Positions 23,994 through 33,202 of a stretch of 64,000 nucleotides of DNA are shown piece after piece; position 1 is the stretch's first letter, and each line of letters starts with the position of its first letter. The DNA comes from a virus, in the IMG/VR virus record IMGVR_UViG_3300027971_000047, positions 1 through 64,000 of that record; one strand, given 5' to 3'. The notes under the pieces were generated by a model, which saw only the letters and a list, made by a program, of their open reading frames with translations, made no database searches and was not told where the DNA came from. The translations under genes were made by a program, and so were the position numbers.

Positions 23994-24025
23994 CCGAGTG
24001 ACCTTGACGGTCACTCGGGTTTTCT
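23994..24025 (+). terminator. Strong rho-independent terminator
   Basis: CCGAGTGACC (23994-24003) pairs perfectly with GGTCACTCGG (24009-24018) around a 5-base TTGAC loop, followed by GTTTTCT. It lies between the DUF6378-like gene and the tail tube genes, and downstream of the promoter candidate at 23941. Confidence 0.8.
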
Positions 24026-24050
24026 ATGTGCCGTCACGGAGGAGGTTTTA

Positions 24051-24362
24051 ATGGCTCGTTATAGAGTCTTACAGGGTATTGATTACCCACCTAATAAACG
24101 CGCTGAAGTTGGGGATGTTGTTGAAGATATTCCAGCCCAGTCAGTTAAATGGCTTTTAGATTCAGGAATTATTGAAGATACAGATAAGCCAGCAAAGAAA
24201 ATCGAAAAGTCTGTTGTTGAAGAACCTAAAGCCGAACCAGTTGCAGAGGTTGTAGAAGAACCTGTTGTTGCAGATGGTTTTGACGCCGATGCCACAGATG
24301 GTGATGGCGATGGATTCCTACAAGATGGAACCCCACATCAACGCCCAGTTGAGGAGAAATAA
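24051..24362 (+). CDS. Small tail-module protein with calcium-loop-like C-terminus
   Basis: This 103-residue protein starts behind GGAGGAGG. The first 40 residues form a small beta unit (YRVLQGIDYPPNKRAEVGDV, then VKWLLDSGIIED), similar in layout to the protein at 14564. A Val/Glu/Pro-rich linker follows, then DATDGDGDGFLQDGTPHQ near residues 78-96, an EF-hand-type loop also seen at the end of the protein at 5159. Role unknown; it overlaps the tail tube gene by one base. Confidence 0.55.
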   Translation: MARYRVLQGIDYPPNKRAEVGDVVEDIPAQSVKWLLDSGIIEDTDKPAKKIEKSVVEEPKAEPVAEVVEEPVVADGFDADATDGDGDGFLQDGTPHQRPVEEK

Positions 24363-25093
24363 TGCCTACATTCGCCCATGGTAAAAATGTCAATGTATTT
24401 CTAAATGAGTTTGATTTTTCTACCTATTTTAATGATGTTAGCGCTTCAACAAGTGTTGATACCGCTGAGACAAGTGCCTTCGGTACAAGCGCTAAGACCT
24501 ACATTGTCGGTCACCGAGACGGAACAATCTCTCTTTCAGGAATGTTTGAAGGAACCGCCTCCGTAGGAACAGATGTTTTTTTTGCAACCGCTCTTGGCTC
24601 CGCTACAAAAAATAAAATAATTGTTGCTCCCCAAGGTAATTCAGTTGCCGCAGGAGCAATTATGTTAGTTGCCGACGATACATCTTATGAGGTCTCAAGT
24701 GCCATCGCAGATGTTGTCCAAGCAAGCGCAGAATTCCAATCAACAGATGCAGTTGAACACGGGAAGATTCTTTCCTCGGGTTCGGCTATTTCTGCGACTG
24801 GAAATGGAACAGGCGTAGATAACACCACTTCTTCCTTAAATGGCGGAGCGGGATTCTTGTCAGTTCCAGTTAATACCCGTAACGGAACAATCGGTGTAAA
24901 GGTTCAACACTCAGCAGATAACTCAACTTTTGCTGACCTTGTTTCTTTCACAACCGTTACAAGCACTCAAAAAACCTCAGAAAGAGTTGAGGTTGCAAGC
25001 GGAACAACAATCAATCGATACCTACGAGTTGTATACACAGTCGCAGGTTCAACAGGCTCGGCTACCCCTGTGGTGGCTTTTACTAGGAGGTAA
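24362..25093 (+). CDS. Major tail tube protein
   Basis: This 243-residue beta-rich protein has MPTFAHGKNVNVF, the VDTAETSAFGTSAKTYIVGH core and a DVVQASAEFQ strand typical of the siphovirus tube protein group that polymerises around the tape measure. It carries an extra C-terminal beta domain (about residues 150-243). A shorter paralog follows at 25098. No sheath gene is present, so the tail is non-contractile. Confidence 0.7.
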   Translation: MPTFAHGKNVNVFLNEFDFSTYFNDVSASTSVDTAETSAFGTSAKTYIVGHRDGTISLSGMFEGTASVGTDVFFATALGSATKNKIIVAPQGNSVAAGAIMLVADDTSYEVSSAIADVVQASAEFQSTDAVEHGKILSSGSAISATGNGTGVDNTTSSLNGGAGFLSVPVNTRNGTIGVKVQHSADNSTFADLVSFTTVTSTQKTSERVEVASGTTINRYLRVVYTVAGSTGSATPVVAFTRR

Positions 25094-25097
25094 AAAA

Positions 25098-25514
25098 ATG
25101 CCAACATTTAGACATGGTAAATCCACCGTATTCAAGGTAGACAACAACGCTGGAACCCTTACCGATATTAGCAATACCCTTACAGATGTTTCATTCCCAC
25201 AATCAGTAGACACAGCCGAGACCAGCGCTTTTGGTTCATCAGCAAAGTCTTATGTAGTTGGGCTAACAGATGCAACGATTTCAGTATCAGGTAACTTTGA
25301 TGCAACAGTTGATGCTCACCTAGCGGCTATCGTAGGAAAAGCAGATTCAGTTTCATTCGAGTACGGTCCTGAAGGTTCAACTGCTACTTACACAAAGTAC
25401 ACAGGAGAAGCACTTCTAACCTCTTACGAGAAGAGTGGTGCTATCGGAGATGTAGTGACATACTCAGCCGAGTTCCAAGTAACAGGCGCCGTAACACGCG
25501 GTACCTACGCTTAA
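25098..25514 (+). CDS. Second tail tube protein, shorter paralog
   Basis: This 138-residue protein shares MPTFRHGKSTVFKV, SVDTAETSAFGSSAKSYVVG and DVVTYSAEFQVTG with the preceding tube protein but lacks its extra C-terminal domain. The real start is ATG 25098 behind AGGAGG; upstream in-frame codons lie inside the neighbour. One paralog may be the tube and the other a cap, or the two may mix with the longer form decorating the surface. Confidence 0.7.
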   Translation: MPTFRHGKSTVFKVDNNAGTLTDISNTLTDVSFPQSVDTAETSAFGSSAKSYVVGLTDATISVSGNFDATVDAHLAAIVGKADSVSFEYGPEGSTATYTKYTGEALLTSYEKSGAIGDVVTYSAEFQVTGAVTRGTYA

Positions 25515-25581
25515 TAGGAATTGTTTCAAAAAAACTAAATAATTTATCGTGACCAACCTAGTGTCCCAAGGAGAAAAAGAA

Positions 25582-25944
25582 ATGACAGATTTACGCGGAA
25601 AGATATTTGAAGCAGACGACATTACGAAGGAGTTACTGCAAGTCCCTGAGTGGGGCGTTTCAGTAGAAATTCGTTCTATGACGGCTGGACAGAGAGCAAC
25701 ACTTACTGAGGGGGCAACCTCGGCAGATAAAGTGGACATTTCTAATATGTACGCAAAGACTGTTATCGCAACTGTGTTTGACCCTACAACGGGTTTACCA
25801 GTCTTTACAGAACAAGACCGTGAAGCAATTCTTTCTAAGAATGGCGCAGTCATTGAGCGTTTGGCAACAAAGGCTCTTGGCAGTTCAGGTCTAGGTGATA
25901 AGGCGGTAGACCAAGCACAGGCTCGATTTCCTAAAGAATCCTGA
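25582..25944 (+). CDS. Tail assembly chaperone, short form (gpG-like)
   Basis: This 120-residue protein starts at an ATG behind AAGGAGAAAAAG; an upstream in-frame GTG at 25549 lies before this ribosome site. It lies between tube and tape measure genes, the fixed position of the lambda gpG-type chaperone, and contains a DVDI-like helical core (SVEIRSMTAGQRATLTEG). Residues near its end (QARFPKES) overlap an open +1 frame that continues to 26122, so a fused longer form is likely. Confidence 0.7.
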   Translation: MTDLRGKIFEADDITKELLQVPEWGVSVEIRSMTAGQRATLTEGATSADKVDISNMYAKTVIATVFDPTTGLPVFTEQDREAILSKNGAVIERLATKALGSSGLGDKAVDQAQARFPKES

Positions 25945-26122
25945 GAGACGGTTTCTTTTTGAACTAGCAGAAAAGTTAGGTAGGACGGTGGGGGAACTTC
26001 TTTACGGAAGTAAATCCCACCGCCCACTTAGCAGTATGGAATTGACCGAATGGAACGCTTTCTATCTTGTAAAAGAAAAGGAACGCGAGAAAGCCGAGAG
26101 AAGAGCAAAGGCTAGGAGATAA
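25927..26122 (+). CDS. Frameshift extension of the tail assembly chaperone (gpGT-like)
   Basis: The +1 (equivalently -2) frame is open across the stop of the short chaperone. It reads LKNPERRFLFELAEKLGR, then TVGELLYGSKSHRPLS, MELTEWNAFYLVKEKE and a basic end, the usual T-domain pattern (LG.T..EL, then ELTEW). It has no start codon near its beginning. A +1 slip at TTT_C (25927-25930) would give a 179-residue fusion. Lambda uses -1 and Mu uses -2, so the direction needs confirmation. It ends just before the tape measure ATG. Confidence 0.6.
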
Positions 26123-29100
26123 ATGGCTGATTCACCAACCATGGAAGTCCGCGCTCGCCTCACCGCTGATTCTGCTCAATTCACAAAAGGTTTACAAGAA
26201 GCATCAAAAAGTGCTGAAAATTTTCAAGTAGCGGCTGGCAGATTAAATGGAAGTTTAACAGCGCTTGGTGCCGTTGCCGCAACCGCGGCTATTGGTTTAA
26301 TTGTTTTTGCTACTAAGTCATTCAAAGCCGCCGCTGAAGTTCAAGAGTTAGATATTGCTTTACAGGCTATTGGTCAGTCCACTCGCTACGGATATGAGCA
26401 ACTTGCTATTGCGGTTGAAGAAATCAAAAAAATTGGAATATCTGCGGTGGGCGCCCAGCGAGCAGTTATTAAACTTGCTCAATCAAATGTTGATTTAGGT
26501 GATGCAACTCAATTAGCCACCATCGCTCAAAACTTATCTGTTACAGCAAGTGTAAATTCTGCTGACGCTTTACAAACTTTAATTTTTGCTATCACAACTG
26601 GGCAAACAAGAATGTTACGCCAAATTGGTATTACGACTGGGGCTACCGAGGCTTTTGCCATCTATGGTCGGACAATAGGTAAGAGCGCTAGTGAGTTAAA
26701 TATGGCTGAAAGACGCCAAGCAGTAATGAATTTTATTCTAAAAGAAGGAGCAAAAGTTCAAAATGCTTATACCCTTGCAATACAAAGCCCTTCTCGAGCC
26801 TTAAAAGAAATGGGTGACCAAACTAGAAGATTGCAAGAAGCAGTTGGCTCAAGATTATTAACTGCCTTCAGCAAAATAATTTTATCCACTCTTGCGTTGT
26901 CTACTAAATTTACAAAAGCCTCAGAAGGAAGTGGAACTTTTTCTAAATTCCTTGATGCTATGGAAAAAGTATTAACTAAATTGTCAGACCCAATTGCAAA
27001 ACTAGCAACAAACCTAGGTAACTTTATTGAAAAAGTGGATAAAAGTAAATTAAGTATTGATGGAATTGCCTCGGCTATGGAAAAAATACTACCTATTGCA
27101 TTAGCATTTACTACTTATTTTGGTATTACAGCAGGTAAATCTTTGTCCCAAGCGGCGCCTTTTTTCCAAGGTTTCTTTAATGCCTTAAATGGATACAAGG
27201 TAATTTTTACACTTTTTGCTCTTGCCGTGTCATCTCCCCAAATACGAGGGGCGCTAGGGCAATTGATTTCTGCTTTTGCTCCTTTATTACCAATACTTAA
27301 AAAAGTTGGAGCAGTATTTACAGAGGTGTCTGCTTTAGCAATTGGTGTTTTTGCAAAGGCTATACAACTGGTTGCCAACATAGTCAAAGCAACTATAAGT
27401 TTTATTCAAAGGTTTGCTGAAGTATTTAAGGTTTTAGGAGTTGCTATTGCGGCAGTTGCTCTAGGGTATGGCGCATATAGAGCAGTCATATTACTTACCA
27501 CAGCGGCGACAGCAATTATGGGAACCGTAACGGCGGGAGTCACAATAGTAATAAATGCTTTAAGAAGTGCGGTGGCTATATTAAATATGACCATAGCCTT
27601 AAACCCTATTCCGCTCTTTATTGGAGTAGTTGTTGCCCTATTAGTGGCTCTTGGTTATTTAATTAAAACAAATAAAACCGTAGGTGATGTTTTTAAGACA
27701 GTCTTTAACTTTATTGCTAAAGTTGTAATCAGCGTCTTTGCATACATTGTAAAGGCTATTGGCTATGTAATAAAAGCCTTTGCTTCCATTATGCGAGTTC
27801 TTGGTTTCTTTGCAGAAGTTATTGCTATGGTCTTTGAGTTTGTAATTGACATTATTCTTACTTGGTATAAGTTTTTACTTAAGGCTATTAAGTTCGTTGT
27901 CGATGCTTTTATTATGTTTATGGAATCCCAAGGAACTCTTTACGATGTAGTTAAAACTATATTCAATGCAATTATCAAGGTAATTTCTTTAGTCGTAGAA
28001 GGCATTGTTAGAGTCTTTGCATTTATCATTGGTGCCGTTGCTGACCTAGTGGGGGCATTTAATGATTTGTTTGGCGGAGTTAAAAACATATTCCTAAAGA
28101 TTCTATCGGCTATTGGAAATGTAGGCGAAGGAATTTTTGGTATTTTAGATGATATAGCCCAAGGAGTAGGTAAATTTCTTGGTTTTGTTTTTGACAAATT
28201 AACTGGATGGATTAAATCGCTTGCGGCATTATTTGAAAAAATTCCTTTAGTCGGCGCTCAAATTTCAAACGGTATAAAAAGCGGTCTTGCCGCTGGTCAA
28301 GCATTAGTTACAGGTTTTGCATCCACGCTTGTAGGGTTTGGTAAAACAGCATTTGATGGAATCCTTAGCGGGGTAACAAAAACAGTTAATGGTATATCTA
28401 CTGTTGGAAATGCAGTTGAAAAAGGATTAAGGGCAACAGAGAAAACTCTTACTAATTTTGCGGTTAAAGTTCAGGAGTTTGGAAATAAAGATAATGGTGC
28501 CAAACTTATTGAAGGTTTAGTTGGTGGAGCAAAGACAGCATCAGCCGCTTTAGGAACAATGATTGACGCCCTTGGCGAAGCAGTTAAGTTTGATTTTGCA
28601 GGAACAGTAGGAAAATTTATTGATAGCGTGGCTGATAAGGCTGACGCGGCTGGTGATTATTTAATTGCCCTTTCAACTCAGATGTTGGCGTTTGCAGATA
28701 CAACAGATTTTGCTGGCAATGTTGCAGACGGCATTGGCGACTTTATTGGAAAAATTCAAGATAGTCTTAAAGAAGGTCTTGGCTTTGGAGACATTCTTAA
28801 AAAAGAAAAAGAAAAAGCCGATAAAGCAGGTACAGGTACTACCGATGATGCTTTAGGTTCTATTCAAGACCAAGCAGATTTAATGAAAAAAATTCGTGAA
28901 GCAATGAAGGCTGGCATTGAGTCAATAAGTGATGTTCTATCAGACCTACAACAAGCGGCTAAAGATTTTGCAGATTCCCTCAAAGACACCATTATGGGTT
29001 TTGCTGGACTCAAAGGTGTAGAACTTCCTGATGGATTTATTCCTAAAGCAAAATCTCTTATTGAAAATATGCGGACTCGGCTTAATAAGAGCCAACAGTT

Positions 29101-29530
29101 TGCTAGTCAGATAACTCAACTACAAGCCCTTGGTTTAGATGCAACTGCAATTAAAGATTTAGTTGAATCAGGACCAATCAAGGGCGCTCAAATTGCGGCG
29201 TCAATTCTTGGTGGAGGCGCTGAGGCAATTGCACAAATCAATGAGATTCAAAAGTCAATTGCATTTACTGGTGCGGCAATTGGTAAGTTCGGTTCAGAGG
29301 CGGCGTTTGGTCAAAAGATTGCAAGCGCTCAGGCTGGTATTGCTCAAATCACCGATGCAGAGGCAAGTTTTAGAGGAGTCGGTGGAAACAATATAGTTAT
29401 TGAGCAGGGCGCGTTTGTAGTTAATGTTGATACAACAGGTGCCGCAGACCAAGGTGAAAAGGCTGACATAATCACTAAGAGAATTCAAGAAACATTCGCT
29501 ATCTTGGCAAAAGAATTGGCTAACAAATAA
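26123..29530 (+). CDS. Tape measure protein
   Basis: This 1135-residue protein is the longest in the window, located directly after the chaperone frames. It starts with the typical VRARLTADSAQFTKGLQEAS, continues with coiled-coil segments and has a central block of hydrophobic helices (residues about 440-640, for example VVALLVALGYLIKT) as in siphovirus tape measures. Length should set the tail length, roughly 170 nm by the usual rule. Acidic C-terminal region. It overlaps the next ATG by one base. Confidence 0.85.
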   Translation: MADSPTMEVRARLTADSAQFTKGLQEASKSAENFQVAAGRLNGSLTALGAVAATAAIGLIVFATKSFKAAAEVQELDIALQAIGQSTRYGYEQLAIAVEEIKKIGISAVGAQRAVIKLAQSNVDLGDATQLATIAQNLSVTASVNSADALQTLIFAITTGQTRMLRQIGITTGATEAFAIYGRTIGKSASELNMAERRQAVMNFILKEGAKVQNAYTLAIQSPSRALKEMGDQTRRLQEAVGSRLLTAFSKIILSTLALSTKFTKASEGSGTFSKFLDAMEKVLTKLSDPIAKLATNLGNFIEKVDKSKLSIDGIASAMEKILPIALAFTTYFGITAGKSLSQAAPFFQGFFNALNGYKVIFTLFALAVSSPQIRGALGQLISAFAPLLPILKKVGAVFTEVSALAIGVFAKAIQLVANIVKATISFIQRFAEVFKVLGVAIAAVALGYGAYRAVILLTTAATAIMGTVTAGVTIVINALRSAVAILNMTIALNPIPLFIGVVVALLVALGYLIKTNKTVGDVFKTVFNFIAKVVISVFAYIVKAIGYVIKAFASIMRVLGFFAEVIAMVFEFVIDIILTWYKFLLKAIKFVVDAFIMFMESQGTLYDVVKTIFNAIIKVISLVVEGIVRVFAFIIGAVADLVGAFNDLFGGVKNIFLKILSAIGNVGEGIFGILDDIAQGVGKFLGFVFDKLTGWIKSLAALFEKIPLVGAQISNGIKSGLAAGQALVTGFASTLVGFGKTAFDGILSGVTKTVNGISTVGNAVEKGLRATEKTLTNFAVKVQEFGNKDNGAKLIEGLVGGAKTASAALGTMIDALGEAVKFDFAGTVGKFIDSVADKADAAGDYLIALSTQMLAFADTTDFAGNVADGIGDFIGKIQDSLKEGLGFGDILKKEKEKADKAGTGTTDDALGSIQDQADLMKKIREAMKAGIESISDVLSDLQQAAKDFADSLKDTIMGFAGLKGVELPDGFIPKAKSLIENMRTRLNKSQQFASQITQLQALGLDATAIKDLVESGPIKGAQIAASILGGGAEAIAQINEIQKSIAFTGAAIGKFGSEAAFGQKIASAQAGIAQITDAEASFRGVGGNNIVIEQGAFVVNVDTTGAADQGEKADIITKRIQETFAILAKELANK

Positions 29531-31101
29531 TGGCTACCTATGTACTTCGCCCTAACGCAAACTGGAATAACGCCGCTTCTTTTACTATCTCAGGTGGGTC
29601 TGCTTCAGTTCATGCGGCGCTCGCTGATTCAAGCGATAACACATTTGTTAAGCGCACTAGCACAACAGTTCCCATTTCTTATGAAGCAGAGTTTGGAACA
29701 ACAACTTTAGCCGCTACGGAAAAAGTTGCCTATGTTAATCTTCGCGCCCGTGCCACGATAGGAACTACTGGCAGTATCCAATTGAGTCTTGGAGTTATTA
29801 CAGACCGAAATGGTAGAGAGGTTTACTACTCAGTTCCATTTACTAAAGCAAACACTTTGACAATTACAACCCTTGATACAGCCTTAAAACTTACAACCGC
29901 TCCAAATGGTGAGGCTTGGACTCAGACTTTAATTGATAACTTAGTTGTTAAATTTACAGACAACTCAATAATAAGCGGTGACCGTGCTGAACTTGTTGCT
30001 CTTTTTATTGATGTAGAAACTACAACTCAACCAACCGTTACAGTCACAGCGCCGAGTGGAACTATCACAGATACTACTTTTCCTTCAGTCACTTGGACTT
30101 ATGCTGATGTAGATGGAGACCCACAAAGCGCGTATGAAGTAAAAATTTTTGACGCCGCTACATACGGTGGCTCAGGTTTTGACCCTGCAACAACAACCCC
30201 ATCAGTAGAGACTGGAGTTGTAACTTCAGGTAACGACGGGCAAACGCTTGAGGCTGACTTAGCCGATAGCACAACTTATAGAGCCTATGTGCGAGTTGCT
30301 CAATTATTAAACGGTGCTGATTACTTTAGTGATTATGCTTATAGTCAATTTACTATTGATGTTGATGCTCCCGCTACACCACTTATTACTGCTTTCTACG
30401 ATACCAACATTGAGGCAGTAACCCTTACAGTTTTTGGTAGAACAAATGTTCTAAGCGCTAACCAAGCCTCCCTTGAAACCAATACAACTGGTTGGATTGC
30501 AGTAACAAATTCTTCAATTGCTCGTTCAACTGCTCAATTCTCTGATGGCACAGCCTCACTTGCAATAACAGCAACAGCATCAGGAGATGCCACGGCATCA
30601 ACAACTACTGGTACAAAATTTATAGTTTCAGCAAACCAAGAATTTTCTGCTATTGCAGATTTTAAGGCAGGGAGTACAACCCGTGATTGTGCAGTTGGTA
30701 TTCGCTATTTGACTTCAGCGGGTGCAACAATAAGCACGACTTTTGGAACATCAGTCAGCGCAACCAGTTCTGCTTGGGCAACAGCGAGTGCAACAGTTTT
30801 AGCACCCCCAACCGCTACCCATGCTCAGGTTTTTGTAAAAGTTGTTAGCGCAAGTGCAAGCGGAGTTCACTATGTAGACAAGATTGGCTTTCACTCAGGT
30901 GATGAGCCTGTTTTTACCCGCGGTGGTTTTTCAGAATTCAAATTTGATGTAGAGCGTTCAGATGATGGAGGAACTGTATTTACCGCTATCCGCAACAGTC
31001 CAGTATCGGCTGATACTTCACAGATTGCTCAAATTGACGACTATGAAGTTCCCCTTGATACAACAATCCAATACAGAGCGAAAGCGAGGGCTGATATTTA
31101 A
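29530..31101 (+). CDS. Minor tail protein with Fn3-like and carbohydrate-binding-like domains
   Basis: This 523-residue beta-rich protein follows the tape measure. The first 150 residues look like a beta-sandwich. Residues 160-280 contain a fibronectin-III-like unit (TVTAPSGTITDTTFPSVTWT). Residues 310-450 resemble a carbohydrate-binding module (ANQASLETNTTGWIAVTNSS, ending in HYVDKIGFHSGD). It is probably a tail tip protein contacting the host surface. Confidence 0.6.
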   Translation: MATYVLRPNANWNNAASFTISGGSASVHAALADSSDNTFVKRTSTTVPISYEAEFGTTTLAATEKVAYVNLRARATIGTTGSIQLSLGVITDRNGREVYYSVPFTKANTLTITTLDTALKLTTAPNGEAWTQTLIDNLVVKFTDNSIISGDRAELVALFIDVETTTQPTVTVTAPSGTITDTTFPSVTWTYADVDGDPQSAYEVKIFDAATYGGSGFDPATTTPSVETGVVTSGNDGQTLEADLADSTTYRAYVRVAQLLNGADYFSDYAYSQFTIDVDAPATPLITAFYDTNIEAVTLTVFGRTNVLSANQASLETNTTGWIAVTNSSIARSTAQFSDGTASLAITATASGDATASTTTGTKFIVSANQEFSAIADFKAGSTTRDCAVGIRYLTSAGATISTTFGTSVSATSSAWATASATVLAPPTATHAQVFVKVVSASASGVHYVDKIGFHSGDEPVFTRGGFSEFKFDVERSDDGGTVFTAIRNSPVSADTSQIAQIDDYEVPLDTTIQYRAKARADI

Positions 31102-31526
31102 TGGCTACTATTTCTTCAGGTTACACATCCTCTTCTCCTATTCTTGTTAATAATCCTCTAAGTTGGTCTTTTGTCGCCCCCGATGATGATGATATAAAAG
31201 TTGTAGGAGTTAGTGTTCAACAACCTTTGAGTCAAACTATTGTTGAAGCCTATGGAGTATTCAAACCCCTCGGTGCCTCTAAGTCAGTTGTTGTAGCCCA
31301 ATCTATTTATGGCATTGATGGCACCTATGAAATTACAGTTCAAGGAGAAGATGATTGGGATGAGTTGTATCCAGTTCTTGTTTACCAAGGAACTTTATTA
31401 GTACGCGACCCGCTTGCTCGTCTGAAGTATGTTCGTTTTGTAGATAGAAACTGGGTTGAGTCAGGCAACATCGATAGTTTAATCAGAGTTGTAAAAGTTA
31501 CTTACTTTGAAGTTGATGCCCCATAA
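31101..31526 (+). CDS. Minor tail protein
   Basis: This 141-residue protein starts in TAATG overlap with the previous gene. It looks like a single beta domain (PLSWSFVAPDDDDIKVVGVS, LLVRDPLARLKYVRF). Position between two tail tip genes supports a structural role. I do not recognise a family. Confidence 0.55.
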   Translation: MATISSGYTSSSPILVNNPLSWSFVAPDDDDIKVVGVSVQQPLSQTIVEAYGVFKPLGASKSVVVAQSIYGIDGTYEITVQGEDDWDELYPVLVYQGTLLVRDPLARLKYVRFVDRNWVESGNIDSLIRVVKVTYFEVDAP

Positions 31527-32644
31527 TGTATCCAGTCTCGGCTTCATTCAAAGAGACCGTAAAAAAATCTCATGTAACTAAAGTAAAGGTTGAAGTCTTT
31601 GATGTTTCAAACGGAACTATTATTAGTACCGCTCAACCAATTTCAGGAAGCGTAAGTATTGATAACCGCCGTTCAGTTCGGCGCGAATGTTCCCTTGAGT
31701 TCATAGATAAAGATGGAACCTTAGTTCCACAAAACAATAGGTCGGCAATCTTTCTGCCATATAACCGAGAAATAAAAATTTACCGCGGGGTTGTCTTTCC
31801 TGACGGCACCGAGGAATTAGTTCCTCTTGGAGTATTTGTAATTACGGGTGTAGAAATTACAGATACAGCCCAAGGTGTAAAAATTGCAGTCAAAGGCTCT
31901 GACCGAAGTTTGCTTCTTGCTCGGGCTAAATTTACAAATCATGAGTTCTATATTGCCGATGGCACAGCCAAAGAAACTGCTATTGAACAAATTTTGAAAT
32001 TTAGATACCCACAAGTTAAAACAATTTTCCCTGCTACTGGACAAGTTACAACTTTGCTTTACCCAACCCTTGACCAAAGTTCTGACCCGTGGCGTGAGGC
32101 TTTGAAGATTGCCGAGTCCGCTTCTATGGATTTATATTTTGATGAGAATGGTACAGCCCGTATGCGACCAATCCCCGACCCTGACTTGGGGTCACCAGTT
32201 GCAACATATACCGACGGCGCTGATTCAATCTTAATTCAAATCAATCGTTCTCTTAGTATTGATGAGTCCTATAATGGGGTTATATTTACAGGAGAGGGAA
32301 CAAACTTATCTATTGGTGTAATTGGTGAAGCCTTTGACGATAACCCAAGTTCACCTACCTACCGCAAAACTTATGGTGAGGTTGTAAAGTTTATGAGCAG
32401 TCCAACGGTGCTTACAGTTGCCGAGGCAACTGAGGCGGCTAAGGCTGAGTTAAAGAAAGTCATAGGCTCAACTGAGAAAATTACATGGGACCAAATAGTG
32501 AACCCTGCTCATGATGTTTATGACCTAGTAAAAATTACCCGTACTCCAGTTGGCGTAGACAAAATTTTGACCCTAGACTCAATCACGATACCCCTAGATG
32601 CCAAGGGTACGATGAACGCAATTGGTAGAAGTAGGAGATTCTGA
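31526..32644 (+). CDS. Tail tip protein (DUF5047-like)
   Basis: This 372-residue protein matches the DUF5047 type common in actinophage tail tips: YPVSASFKETVKKSHVTKVK, a central SVRRECSLEFIDKDG beta unit, LGVFVITGVEI, and a C-terminal LDSITIPLDAKGTMNAIGR. It resembles the first domains of baseplate hub proteins. Starts in TAATG overlap. Confidence 0.7.
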   Translation: MYPVSASFKETVKKSHVTKVKVEVFDVSNGTIISTAQPISGSVSIDNRRSVRRECSLEFIDKDGTLVPQNNRSAIFLPYNREIKIYRGVVFPDGTEELVPLGVFVITGVEITDTAQGVKIAVKGSDRSLLLARAKFTNHEFYIADGTAKETAIEQILKFRYPQVKTIFPATGQVTTLLYPTLDQSSDPWREALKIAESASMDLYFDENGTARMRPIPDPDLGSPVATYTDGADSILIQINRSLSIDESYNGVIFTGEGTNLSIGVIGEAFDDNPSSPTYRKTYGEVVKFMSSPTVLTVAEATEAAKAELKKVIGSTEKITWDQIVNPAHDVYDLVKITRTPVGVDKILTLDSITIPLDAKGTMNAIGRSRRF

Positions 32645-32886
32645 TGGACTTGGCTTACCTTGTAAATCAAATAAAAGGCGATGTCAGTTTGCCAAATCTA
32701 AGACTTCGCCAAGCAAAAGTTGTGACTGTAAATGTCAGTCCCGCTACTCTTGATGTTCAAATTGCTGGAGGCACAAACACCTTGCCTAAAGTTAAGTATT
32801 TGAGCAGTTATAGCCCAACGCAAAATGACACAGTTTGGTTAATATCATTTGGCGCAGATTTGTTAGTCATTGGGAAACAAGCATAA
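32644..32886 (+). CDS. Small OB-fold-like tail tip protein
   Basis: This 80-residue protein overlaps the previous gene by one base. A beta pattern (AKVVTVNVSPATLDVQIAGG) and NDTVWLISFGADLLVIGK suggest an OB-fold like the N-terminal part of phage spike/gpV proteins, with no needle region. Probable hub or tip closure. Confidence 0.5.
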   Translation: MDLAYLVNQIKGDVSLPNLRLRQAKVVTVNVSPATLDVQIAGGTNTLPKVKYLSSYSPTQNDTVWLISFGADLLVIGKQA

Positions 32887-32911
32887 TAACCGTGGTTCAT
32901 AAACCATAGGT

Positions 32912-32917
32912 TAGAAT
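32912..32917 (+). promoter_or_regulatory. Weak promoter candidate before lysis genes
   Basis: The 58-base gap before the holin-like gene holds a TAGAAT box (32912-32917) and a small TGGTT/AACCA hairpin just upstream (32893-32906). The ribosome site is TAGGAGAAT. No clear -35. Evidence is weak. Confidence 0.3.
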
Positions 32918-32944
32918 TTATCCACCTACTCTTAGGAGAATATA

Positions 32945-33202
32945 ATGGACAGTAAAATTAAAGCAATGCTCGCTTCGTATGGACGCTCATTCCTAGCGGC
33001 AGTAACAACAGCCTTCATGATTACAGGCGGGGACATCCTTGCTCTTGACGGCGATGCACTCAAAGCAATTCTAGCGGCTGGCGTTTCTGCCGTTCTCCCC
33101 GTTGCCATCAGAGCGGCTAATCCTAAAGACCCTGCGTTTGGCAAGATTGCCGACGGAGTAACTGAGGCAGTCGTAAAAAAAATTAAAGCAAAGAAAAAAT
33201 AA
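32945..33202 (+). CDS. Holin-like membrane protein
   Basis: This 85-residue protein has two hydrophobic segments (FLAAVTTAFMITGGDILAL and ILAAGVSAVLPVAIRAA) and a Lys-rich C-terminus, directly followed by an endolysin gene. This is the usual holin pattern, which would permeabilise the membrane to release or activate the endolysin. The Pro in segment two and the charged tail fit class II holins. Confidence 0.6.
   Translation: MDSKIKAMLASYGRSFLAAVTTAFMITGGDILALDGDALKAILAAGVSAVLPVAIRAANPKDPAFGKIADGVTEAVVKKIKAKKK

Noticed and set aside
25464-26027. Minus-strand 187-codon frame opposite the tail chaperone
   Set aside because: It crosses the tube gene end, the chaperone and its frameshift region; product has no recognisable features.
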